Shown here: positions 10,825 through 19,611 of the stretch, piece after piece
Position numbering within the stretch: the first letter of the stretch is position 1
Layout of the letters: each line of letters opens with the position of its first letter
Source: Channallabes apus
Lineage: Eukaryota > Chordata > Actinopteri > Siluriformes > Clariidae
Direction: 5' to 3'
NCBI GenBank assembly: GCA_030522415.1
Contig: CM060104.1
Location: 15,473,729 to 15,537,728 of the forward strand
Length of the DNA stretch: 64,000 nucleotides
Translations under genes and position numbers: made by a program
The notes under the pieces: generated by a model
The model's input: only the letters and a program-made list of their open reading frames with translations
Database searches by the model: none
What the model was told of the DNA's origin: nothing

Positions 10825-11750
10825 CATTCATTCATTCATTTTCTGTACCGCTTTATCCTTATTTACAGGGTCGCGGGGGCCTGGAGCCTATCCCAGGAAA
10901 CTTATGGCGCTTTTCCACTGCATAGTACGACACGACACGGTTCAGTTCTACTCACTTTTGGGGGGTTTTCTACTGGGAACAGTACATAGTACCTGGTCCT
11001 TTTTTTAGTACCACCTCAGCCGTTACCAAAACGTGACGTGTAAGCATGGCTGGTCACTGATTAGCCGGAGAAAATTGTCATTACTGCGTCACCGAACTTG
11101 CGACACGAGACACAACAGAACCGATATATTTAGAACAGCCAGAGAAGGATCGCACGCACCTTTTTGTATTAACCGTCGGCCTCTTTTGAAACAAACTCCT
11201 TCGTCTTGCTGTTAAAAACATCCACATGCCGAGAATGAAGAACACCATGCCGTCGATATGCTCCATTGTTGTGTGTTTGTTTGTGGTGCATTTACGATGA
11301 CGTCACGGCAGTAGCGGTGCCGCGCGCGTGAGTAATCCCGCCCACGCTAAAGCGTTACTACACTGCAGTGGAAGCGCAAACCGAGCCAAAATGCGCCGAA
11401 CCGAAGTGAGTTGAACTGAATGAACCATGTCGTGTCGTTCTATGCATTGGAAAAGAGGCATTAGGGCACAAGGCGGGGTACACCCTGGACAGGGTGCCAA
11501 TCCATCACAGGGCACACACACATACTCACATACACACACTCATTCACACACTACGGGCAATTTGGAATGTCAATTAACCTAACCTACATGTCTTTGGATT
11601 GTGGGAGGAAACCGGAGTACCCGGAGGAAACCCACTAAGCATGGGGAGAACATGCAAACTCCATGCACACAGAGACAGGAATCGAGCCTTGCCGGGGAAT
11701 CGAACACTGGTGCAAGGCAACAGTGCTAACCACTACACCACCGTGCCGCC
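10825..11750 (-). mobile_element. tRNA-headed SINE, split by a MITE
   Basis: In minus orientation the element starts GGCGGCACGGTGGTGTAGTG, a tRNA-like head with A box (complement 11720-11736) and B box GTTCGATTCC (complement 11696-11705), and ends in an (ATGA)n tail (10825-10840). Imperfect flanking repeats GTCAGCTACA and GTCAGTACA fit a target duplication. The second copy at 42727-43096 is uninterrupted. The RNA polymerase III promoter boxes make transcription plausible, with mobility depending on a LINE. Confidence 0.85.
10905..11460. mobile_element. Palindromic MITE, Harbinger-type
   Basis: Inverted termini TGGCGCTTTTCCACTGCATA and TGCCTCTTTTCCAATGCATA (complement) are flanked by a 3-bp duplication TTA (10902-10904 and 11461-11463). 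TTA with 3-bp duplication matches PIF/Harbinger elements. No coding capacity is evident in 556 bp. Comparison with the SINE copy at 42727-43096 gives the empty site: the sequences join exactly where the MITE and one TTA are removed. Confidence 0.85.
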
Positions 11751-12128
11751 TGTCAGTACATAGTATAATTAAAATCATGTGCTAATGCGTATGCATTCCA
11801 ATACAATATAATTTCTATAGTTAAAGCTCATTCATACAGTACTGTATGTCTGTCTGACTGTCTGTCTATATGTATGTAGTGTAAGGGACATTTTGTCATG
11901 TGTCATTGTTTTGGTAACAATCATTAGGTTTTATGCCATTTACGATTTATCAGTTTTTTTCTAATTAACCCCAAGAATGAAGAAAAAAGGAACTTAGTGG
12001 GAACAAGACTGTTTATGCTAACTTGTAAATATTCCATAACATTTACTGTAACTGTAAACAATTAACTCATTAATACCTTTATATTTTTAGCCATTAGAAA
12101 ACTGGTGTGGCATAAACAAAATAAAATA
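11751..12128. other. Intergenic, nothing recognised
   Basis: A short AT-rich spacer between the SINE and the DIRS element. I see no gene or repeat in it beyond a small (CTGT)n-like patch near 11846-11870. Confidence 0.6.
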
Positions 12129-12130
12129 AG

Positions 12131-12317
12131 TTCCCTTTCAAGGCTACACTCGATGCTGCGTGAAACGCTATGGGAACTATTTTGTCGCATTGCCGGCTGT
12201 GAAGCATGTGTGCAAACACGCCAATATTTTGGCTATATATAACCTTGGTCAGGTGACATCATCTGATTAGATGCAGGTGGAGGTAATAAATACCGGTGAG
12301 CCGGCAACAAACCTCAG
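12131..12317 (+). repeat. DIRS left inverted terminal repeat
   Basis: The block from GCTGCGTGAAACGCTATGGG to CCGGCAACAAACCTCAG is the near-exact reverse complement of 16856-17020. A TATATATAA box lies near 12234-12242, suggesting that the element promoter is in this repeat. The outermost 30 bp (12131-12160) differ from the right repeat and are matched instead by the internal complementary region. Confidence 0.88.
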
Positions 12318-12420
12318 CTCATTTGTCTTCATGCTGACATTGTGATCCTGTGTGTGCAGCAAGCATTTGAAAAAAAAAACCCATTCTAAACAGAGGAAAA
12401 AAAAAAACTCCCCAGATACA

Positions 12421-13600
12421 ATGGCCGAGTTTAGTCTTTCTTGCCCGTGCGGTAACCGTCTTTCTCAAGACGATAATTATAAATATGTTAGTGATAATTA
12501 GTGATAATCTCCAGATGAAGGTGCTACGAGCGCGTCTCGCGTTCTTTAGGGAGCCACAAGCCGCTCTGCACTCCTGGGGCTCACAGGTTGATTTGGCCGA
12601 GGCACGAGAGACGGAGCCCCTCCTTTCTCTCGCCTCCTCCCCGGATCACGCACCCTCTCCCTCCACTTCGCAAGCGTATTTCGGTGCTTCTTGGGAGTGT
12701 TTGGGAGAGACTCACTCTCTTGCTTCTGTAGATATGGATGTACAGTAGCTACATCAGAACGATCCTCTAGAGATGATAAAGAGTATGAGGAGTTAATTGA
12801 GGTTATAACACGCGCAGTCGAACGGTTACACATTGACTGGCCACAGGAGCAAGCTCACCCAAAACGGTCGAAATTAGATGATAGATTTCTGTCGGGTGGC
12901 CAGGAGATGGCGCCACAACGCCGCGCTCTCCCTTTTTTTGATGATCTCCACAACGAGTTAACTCGTTCATGGAGACGTCCTTTTTCTTCCCGTATCTTTG
13001 TACCTTCGACTTCGTTTTATTCGAACATCGTTGATGCAAAGGCACAAGGTTATGTGATGATGCCCCAGATTGAGGAGACGCTCGCGGGCTATCTCGCTCC
13101 TGGAACATCATCCTCACTAAAAAAAGCCGACCCTTCCCTCCAAGGCATGTAGAACTTCTTCTACCCTGCTAGGGAAGGCGTTCCAAGCAGCAGGTCAGGC
13201 CGGCGCTTCCTTGCACACCATAGCGGTTTTGATGACAAAACCTGGTGTCTGCAGAGAGGCACCTCTGGCTAAATCTAACTGGCATTAAGGACAAAGATCG
13301 GGCAATCCTTCTCGATGCTCCCATCTCACCCTCAGGCCTATTTGGCGAAGCAGTTAATACCGTCGCCACCAGATTTAGAGAGGCCAGTCTTTATGAACAA
13401 GCTTTTGGGAAATTTCTTCCACACCATGCCCAGGTGTCGAGGCCATCGGCCTGATCTGAATCTCGCTAGACGAGAGGCGCAGAAGGAAAGCGTCAGTAGC
13501 CGCGCACCCCCCCGTAAGGACTGGGGTACGGCTCGGCGCCCCCCTCAGGCCACCCCCAAGAGAATAGATTGCTCTGTCTTCTTTACGAAGAAGCGTTCCT
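12421..13600 (+). pseudogene. DIRS gag, broken
   Basis: The ATG at 12421 opens 26 codons with a Cys motif (SCPCGN) and then hits TAG at 12499. Gag-like coding resumes in another frame (REPQAALHSWGSQVDLAE, 12545-12600), again near 12780-13150 (FFDDLHNELTRSWRRPF) and near 13245-13454 (SGLFGEAVNTVATRF). At least three frame changes and several stops separate these pieces. DIRS Gag proteins are structural, so this copy needs Gag in trans. Similarity to fish DIRS Gag is from memory of the family, not from alignment. Confidence 0.75.
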
Positions 13601-15596
13601 GAGAGCAGAGCTCAGGACCGTGGGGCACCCCCAGGAGATCGATGTTCAGTTTCCGCCACCTTTGGTGTTTCGGACAACACCGGTCTCCAACGACACGTTA
13701 GTCCTTCGGTCGCATCCTGCCATATTCCAGGACACCGAACCACTAACACCCCCCAGCCCAGTAGAAGTATTTGCACCCCTTTCGGAGAAGCTGGCAGCGT
13801 GGAAGCTACTGCCAGGCATATCCCCCTGGGTTTTAAAGACTGTAGAGAAAGAATACAGGATCCAGTTTGCATATCGCCCTCCGCATTTCAACGGCATGGT
13901 CTCCACTTCCGTGATACCGGAAAGGCCGCATTTTCTGAGTTCCGAACTCCAGAAACTACTGCAGAAGGGAGGCATAGAACAGGTTCCTCCTCCAGATATG
14001 GAGTCAGGTTACTACAGTCAGTACTTCCTGGTCCCCAAGAAGGACGGGGGTCTGCGTCCAATTCTGGATCTTCGCGGTTTGAACCGCTATCTCAAAAAAT
14101 GCAACTTCAAAATGTTGACCATAAAAACTATTGTCTCACAAATCCAACCACAGGATTGGTTTGTGACAGTAGATTTAAAGGACGCATATTTCCACATAGA
14201 AATTTTGCCACAGCACAGGAAGTTCCAGAGGTTCGCTTTTGGGGGAAGAGCCTACCAATTTCGGGTTCTTCCATTCGGTCTAGCCCTATCACCCCGCACA
14301 TACACAAAATGCATGGATGCAGTTCTGGCTCCCTTGAGACTCCATGGCATCCGCATTCTGTATTACATAGACGACTGGCTAATCCTGGCCCAGTCTCAGC
14401 AGCTAGCACTTCGACACCGGGATGTCGTCCTAGCTCATCTTCATTCGCTGGGATTGAGACTCAACGCCATGAAAAGCGTTCTCTTTCCGGCGCAGGTGAC
14501 AACCTACTTGGGCGTCAGGTGGAATTCGATCGCTATGCAGGCACATCTGTCTCCTGCTCGCGTCGAATCCATAAACAACGCTCTGAAGGAAATCAGGCTG
14601 GACCAAGAAGTGACTGTACATCACTTACAAAAATGTTTAGGCCTCATGGCAGCTGCACCCATGGTGATACCTTTGGGTCTCCTGCACATGAGAGCTTTTC
14701 AGCTGTGGTTAAGAGCCAGGGGAGTTCACACGAGAACAAATCCCCGAAGGCGGATAAGGGTTACGCGCAAAGGACTTCGTACCCTTTCTATGTGGTTCAG
14801 ACCCCGGTTTCTCACCTTGGGTCCCACTCTAGGTCCGTCTTGTCGTTGCAAAATGCTAACAACAGATGCTTCCCTTACCGGCTGGGGCGTGGTCTTGGAT
14901 GGCTGTCCAGCCCAAGGGGTCTGGAGAGGCCACCTTTTCGCATGGCACATCAATTGCCTCGAAATGATGGCTCTATTTTTAACTCTACAGCATTTCCTCC
15001 AGCAGCTGAGAGGCTACCATGTCCTAGTGCGGGTGGACAGCACATCGGTAGTCTCCTACATAAATCGCCAGGGCAGCCTGCGTTCGCGATGCTTGAACCA
15101 GCTAGCACATCAGGTTCTGCTCTGGGCTCAGGACAAGTTCCTGTCCCTCAGGGCGATTCACATTCCAGGATACAGGAATGTGGGAGCAGACTTTCTGTCC
15201 AGACAAGCTGTGAATCACGGGGAATGGAAACTCCACCCCGAAGTAGTCACTCAAATCTGGGAGAGATTCTCTACAGCAGAGGTGGACCTCTTTGCCTCAC
15301 AGGAGACTGCTCACTACTGTCCCCTCTACTACTCTCTGACTCATCCAGCTCCCCTGGGTCTGGACGCGATGGCCCAATTTACGCCTCTATGCGTACCCTA
15401 CGGTTTGCGCCTCTTATTGATAGCGCCCCGTTGGCCGGCCCGAGTATGGTTCTCAGAGATAATATCGCTCCTCAACGGCTCACCTTGGATGATTCCAGTG
15501 AGGAGGGATCTTCTATCTCAGGCACAGGGGACAATATTTCATCCCTGGCCCGAGCTCTGGAACCTTCACGCTTGGCCCCTGAACGGGACCAATTGA
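13569..15596 (+). CDS. DIRS reverse transcriptase-RNase H polyprotein
   Basis: The 675-codon frame copies element RNA into DNA in the DIRS cycle. The RT domain runs roughly from residue 125 to 330, with VPKKDGGLRPILDLR, TVDLKDAYFHI and the active-site YIDD at residues 266-269 (followed by W, typical of DIRS). RNase H starts near TTDASLTGWG (Asp433) and ends near the YRNVGADFLSRQ segment (about 542). The last 130 residues (from VDLFASQETAHY to HPWPELWNLHAWPL) form the DIRS-specific region sometimes assigned to a methyltransferase-like fold; I see no clear methyltransferase motif. The frame is uninterrupted. The true start may lie upstream in a gag overlap. It ends in TGA, after which the same frame continues into the recombinase. 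Confidence 0.88.
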   Translation: MLCLLYEEAFLRAELRTVGHPQEIDVQFPPPLVFRTTPVSNDTLVLRSHPAIFQDTEPLTPPSPVEVFAPLSEKLAAWKLLPGISPWVLKTVEKEYRIQFAYRPPHFNGMVSTSVIPERPHFLSSELQKLLQKGGIEQVPPPDMESGYYSQYFLVPKKDGGLRPILDLRGLNRYLKKCNFKMLTIKTIVSQIQPQDWFVTVDLKDAYFHIEILPQHRKFQRFAFGGRAYQFRVLPFGLALSPRTYTKCMDAVLAPLRLHGIRILYYIDDWLILAQSQQLALRHRDVVLAHLHSLGLRLNAMKSVLFPAQVTTYLGVRWNSIAMQAHLSPARVESINNALKEIRLDQEVTVHHLQKCLGLMAAAPMVIPLGLLHMRAFQLWLRARGVHTRTNPRRRIRVTRKGLRTLSMWFRPRFLTLGPTLGPSCRCKMLTTDASLTGWGVVLDGCPAQGVWRGHLFAWHINCLEMMALFLTLQHFLQQLRGYHVLVRVDSTSVVSYINRQGSLRSRCLNQLAHQVLLWAQDKFLSLRAIHIPGYRNVGADFLSRQAVNHGEWKLHPEVVTQIWERFSTAEVDLFASQETAHYCPLYYSLTHPAPLGLDAMAQFTPLCVPYGLRLLLIAPRWPARVWFSEIISLLNGSPWMIPVRRDLLSQAQGTIFHPWPELWNLHAWPLNGTN

Positions 15597-15704
15597 GTCA
15601 AGCCGGGCCTTTCAGCTGACGTAATTGACACCATCCTAAGTGCTAGGGCTCACTCCACTAGAAGGATTTATGCCTTCAAATGGAAGGTATTCGAGAGCTG
15701 GTGC

Positions 15705-16589
15705 ATGGCAAAGCAGGTGGACCCAGTCCACTGCCAAATCGTTTCAGTGCTGGAATTCCTGCAAGAGAAATTGTCCTCAGGCTTGTGCCCTAGTACCCTC
15801 AGAACGTACGTGACAGCTATTTCAGCCTGCCACGTTCTGACTGAAGGGTTTACTGTGGGAAATCACCCTTTAGTTGCCCATTTCATTCGTGGAGCTAAAC
15901 GGTTGAGGCCACCCACTAGAGTCACGGCTCCTTCGTGGGATTTATCTATCGTGCTCGAAGGTCTAATCGACACTCCTTTTGAACGGCTAGAGTCAGCGCC
16001 CGACAAGCTTCTGACTCTCAAGATGGTTCTTCTTATGGCCATTACCTCTCTAAAGAGGATCGGAGACCTGCGTGCATTATCAGACTCCCCATCTTGCCTG
16101 GACTTTGCCCCTGGGCTAGTCAAGGCCATTCTGCATCCTCACCCAAACTATCTACCGAAAGTTCCTTTCTCAACCATGCACCCTGTCGTCCTGGAAGCCT
16201 TCTGTCCTCCGCCTTTTGCGGATTCGGAGCAGGAGAAATTTCACCTACTGTGCCCAGTACGTGCTCTTCAGGCTTATGTCCACCACACCAGCCAGTGGCG
16301 TAAGTCAGAGCAACTCTTTATATGTTATGGAGGCCGCAACCGGGGGGCGGCCGCCACCACACATTCTCTGTCACACTGGGTGAGAGATGCTATTGCCCTC
16401 TCCTACAAGGCGCGTGGACTCACTTCGCCTCTAGGAGTCAGGACTCATTCAACCAGAGGGGTCGCCTCATCTATTGCTCTTGCAAGAGGTACTCCCCTGC
16501 AACAAGTGTGTGACACGGCGGGTTTGTCCTCTCCGCACACATTTGTAAGATTTTATAGTCTGAATGTTCATGCCACTCCGGGCTCATGA
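15705..16589 (+). CDS. DIRS tyrosine recombinase
   Basis: This 294-codon frame is the integrase of the element, joining a circular DNA intermediate to the genome through a 3'-phosphotyrosine. The expected catalytic set is visible: Arg118 in LKRIGDL, His248 and Arg251 in RTHSTRG, His278 in SPHTF and Tyr284 in VRFYSLNV. The N-terminal core-binding part (LQEKLSSGLCPSTLRTYVTAI) is present. The frame is the same as that of RT-RNase H, and the bases between TGA (15594-15596) and this ATG encode recombinase-like residues (STRRIYAFKWKVFESWC). The real protein therefore probably began further upstream, and the TGA is either a lesion or a recoding site. All catalytic residues are intact. Confidence 0.88.
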   Translation: MAKQVDPVHCQIVSVLEFLQEKLSSGLCPSTLRTYVTAISACHVLTEGFTVGNHPLVAHFIRGAKRLRPPTRVTAPSWDLSIVLEGLIDTPFERLESAPDKLLTLKMVLLMAITSLKRIGDLRALSDSPSCLDFAPGLVKAILHPHPNYLPKVPFSTMHPVVLEAFCPPPFADSEQEKFHLLCPVRALQAYVHHTSQWRKSEQLFICYGGRNRGAAATTHSLSHWVRDAIALSYKARGLTSPLGVRTHSTRGVASSIALARGTPLQQVCDTAGLSSPHTFVRFYSLNVHATPGS

Positions 16590-16700
16590 GTCCTCGAGTC
16601 AGCTTCCCAGACATGAATCTGAGACCTTCTCGGTCTTGTGCGCACACACTACACAACCTTGGGGTCCAGACACCTGTAGTATGGCGGCGTTGGTATTCTC

Positions 16701-16787
16701 GTTCCCATAGCGTTTCACGCAGCATCGAGTGTAGCCTTGAAAGTGAACGTCTCGGGTTACTTTGCTGTAACCCTGTTCCCTGAAAGG
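16701..16787 (+). repeat. DIRS internal complementary region
   Basis: The left half, 16701-16748, is complementary to the extreme left end (12131-12175) with one clear mismatch. The right half, 16751-16787, is complementary to the extreme right end (17030-17066). The two halves meet at GAACGTCTCGGG. DIRS models use this region to align the two ends when the circular DNA is made. Confidence 0.85.
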
Positions 16788-16855
16788 AGGGAACGAGATG
16801 CTGCGTCCGAATGCCGTACTACCACGTGACCGGACGTCCATTCAGACAAATTAAT

Positions 16856-17067
16856 CTGAGGTTTGTTGCCGGCTCACCGGTATTTATAACCTCCACCTGC
16901 ATCTAATCAGATGACGTCACCTGACCGAGATTATATATAGCCAAAATATTGGCGTGTTTGCACACATGCTTCACAGCCGGCAATGCGACAAAATAGTTCC
17001 CATAGCGTTTCACGCAGCATAGCGTTCCGCCTTTCAGGGAACAGGGTTACAGCAAAGTAACCCGAGA
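16856..17067 (+). repeat. DIRS right inverted terminal repeat
   Basis: Bases 16856-17020 are the reverse complement of the left repeat with few differences. Bases 17021-17067 form the right-specific extension (CCTTTCAGGGAACAGGG...) that is matched only by the internal complementary region. A TATATATA segment (complement) is retained. Confidence 0.88.
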
Positions 17068-17068
17068 C

Positions 17069-17515
17069 GATTTCCTGTTAGAGGACAAAAATATGAGCAG
17101 AATAATGTGGATTATTTTCCTATAATAGAACACACCTTCATATTGTATTCCTTATTCAAACATTATATCTGGTGGTTATGATTTACTTTATTTACTTGAA
17201 AGGAATAAGATCAAATAAGACATTAAGAAATTAATTATATATCTGCATGCAATTTTATTTAATTAGGGGTTAGCAATTTCATTTAGCAATCAACTCAGTC
17301 TCTTTCTGGAAATGAATGGAGAATGAAAATATTTTAAGTGATAACACCAAAAATAAAAATCAACAGAATGTCATAAACTGTTCATGATTAAAAAGAAATT
17401 TCAAGAATCATGGCAAACAATTTTACAATCATGTTGATGCAAAACTGGGGAATGGGAGAGAATGAGAGACCTCAAGATTCAAGGTTAACCTATCATTCTC
17501 ATCAGGTATCAATTA
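17069..17515. other. Intergenic, nothing recognised
   Basis: AT-rich flank between the DIRS element and the nested hAT-like MITE. No gene or repeat is recognised. Confidence 0.6.
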
Positions 17516-17940
17516 CTGAAAACTAGGGCTGCACGATATTAGGAAAATATGCGATATGCGATATTGTTGTTGAATACTGCGATAACAATATTTCTTGCGA
17601 TATAACATTTCCCTAGAGAAATGAATTTTTTTAATTATTATTATTGCCTATTTTTTTTATTATATATTTATATGTTATGATCATACTAAAATAAACAGAT
17701 AATAGATATTCGTCTGATGTATTTAAATCTAATTCAGGCTAAAAAGAAACTACCCAGATAGCAAGGTAATGGCTACGTTTACACTGCCAGGTCTCGATGC
17801 TTAATTCCGATTTGCTGCCTATATCTGATTTTTTTGACCGTCTGTTTACACGTTATTTCCACTATGACTCATATCCGATTCACGTGTTTACACTTGCCAT
17901 ACCATCTGAAACATCGCGCATGCGCTACACACTAGCCAAG

Positions 17941-19611
17941 ATGGACGAAGGCGAAATATGCTTGATGCTAGCTCTGCGATATATGCAAAGTTCGCGAAAT
18001 GTCACCATGGTTTTGAAACGGCGAAGGAGGAAAAGGGCCATCATTGCAGCCTGTGCACATGCTTCATTTATTGTGTCCTCGACCATTCAGAGGAATGTAT
18101 GGGTGCGAGAGAGATCTCATGACTGGTGGGAGCATGTTGTGGCTGGCTTCAACGAGGAGCAGTGGGTCCGAAATTTTAGGATGAGCAAGCCAACCTTTGA
18201 TATGTTGTGTCAACGTTTGTCCACATTCCTCTCCTACGACGACACAACGTTTCGTCGGGCCATTCCTTTGCATATGCGTGTCGGGGTTGCTCTCTGGTGG
18301 CTTGCAACAGGTGCGGGCTACCGTACACTGGCGCATCTGTTTGGGATAAGCAGCGCGTTGGTGTGCCTGATCGTCAGCGAGTTCTGTCAAGCCATGCGAG
18401 ACAAGCTGTGGCATGAGTACATCCAGCTTCCACAGCTGGATGAGCTTCAGAATGTCATTAGAGGTTTCAAAACCCGCTGGGGATTCCCTCAGTGCGCTGG
18501 GGCTATCGATGGGAGCCACATACCAGTCATCGCGCCATCTGAGGACCACACGGACTACTTTAATCGAAAGGGATGGCATTCTGTGCTTTTGCAAGCTGTT
18601 GTTGACCACCGATTTTGGTAAGGACAGCATTTTAAAAATAATTACACACCATGTTGAAATATACTCTCATCTGTTAACCAGCATCCTAACTTCCATTGCA
18701 TCCTTAGCATAACCTGTCCAGGTATATTATCTAATCCTAGCGATAGATCACCCAAAAATTAATTCTGTCATCAAACCTGTATAAATTTCACAAAAAATAT
18801 ATGTGGAAGAATGTAACTGATCAGATCTCACCCCCATTTATTACCATAGTATTTATGTTACAACCTTCTCATCTCAATAGTTTTACAAACATCAATGTTG
18901 GATGGCCTGGAAGTGTTCATGACTCCAGAGTTCTCAGGAATTCAGACATTTATGACAAGGCAGAAAGAGGAGTGCTTTTTCCCAATGTGAGTTACTTTCT
19001 GTTATTGAGATTTACAATCATACAGTATGCTAAACATACCATATTATTATAATTTTGTTGATACAAAATGATGTGTACTGCAATATACTTAAAACATGAA
19101 CCTGAATTGTAAATACTTGATGATCTGTACTTTTAATCTGTACATTGACTGCAGTTACACATTTTCTGATATTTCCACACAGATCACAGATGATATCCAA
19201 GGCACACAGGTCCCCATCATGCTGCTGGGAGATCCGGCCTACCCACTTCGACCATGGCTCATGAAGGGTTACCCTGATACAGGAAACCTAACTGAAGACC
19301 AGCGCTACTTCAACCAGAGGTTAAGCAGGGCTAGAATGGCAGTGGAATGTGCATTTGGTCGATTAAAAGGTAGATGGAGATGTCTAGCCAAACGACTTGA
19401 TGTTGACATAGCTTTGGTCCCCACAGTTATTGTTACATGTTGCACTCTTCACAATATATGTGAGAAGCACAATGAAACATATGGTGAAGACCTCCCTGCA
19501 GCTGGCCCTCCTGTAGCCGCAGGTGAAGATGGTGACCCAGTGGGTCCTGTGGACACTCAACCACTGAGAGTTCGGGAGGCACTGACCCAACATTTTGCTA
19601 CACAGTGCTGA
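17941..19611 (+). CDS. Harbinger transposase (HARBI1-like), 3 exons
   Basis: The transposase cuts and pastes the element as a DDE nuclease in the nucleus. Proposed exons are 17941-18617, 18881-18986 and 19183-19611, with donors GGTAAG and ATGTGAGT and acceptors CTCAATAG and CCACACAG. Their 1212 nt join in frame to 403 residues. Catalytic candidates are Asp190 ([10 protein letters not shown]), Asp278 (LLGDPAYPL) and Glu316 ([14 protein letters not shown]). A helix-turn-helix region ([19 protein letters not shown]) precedes the core. I chose the ATG at 17941 because the upstream ATG at 17797 lies almost in the terminal repeat. A possible AATAAA follows near 19652. No lesion is visible, so the enzyme could be active. 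Confidence 0.88.

Larger units (their letters stand above)
12129..17068 (+). mobile_element. DIRS-type tyrosine-recombinase retrotransposon
   Basis: The order is left inverted repeat, decayed gag, RT-RNase H, tyrosine recombinase, internal complementary region and right inverted repeat. This is the architecture of vertebrate DIRS1-like elements, which integrate by a tyrosine recombinase and leave no target duplication. I see no flanking duplication here. The enzyme frames are largely open but gag is broken and a TGA separates RT-RNase H from the recombinase, so this copy is probably not autonomous. Confidence 0.92.

Noticed and set aside
11690..11750. tRNA-like sequence at the SINE head (and at 43031-43096)
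   Set aside because: A and B boxes belong to SINEs with flanking duplications and ATGA tails; no cloverleaf-length tRNA gene.
15705..16589. Phage or bacterial integrase acquired by transfer
   Set aside because: The tyrosine recombinase is flanked by DIRS RT, inverted repeats and the internal complementary region, so a DIRS origin explains it fully.
17797..17940. Upstream start of Harbinger transposase at 17797
   Set aside because: The first ATG lies next to the terminal repeat and the added residues look like translated subterminal repeats; the ATG at 17941 is more plausible.
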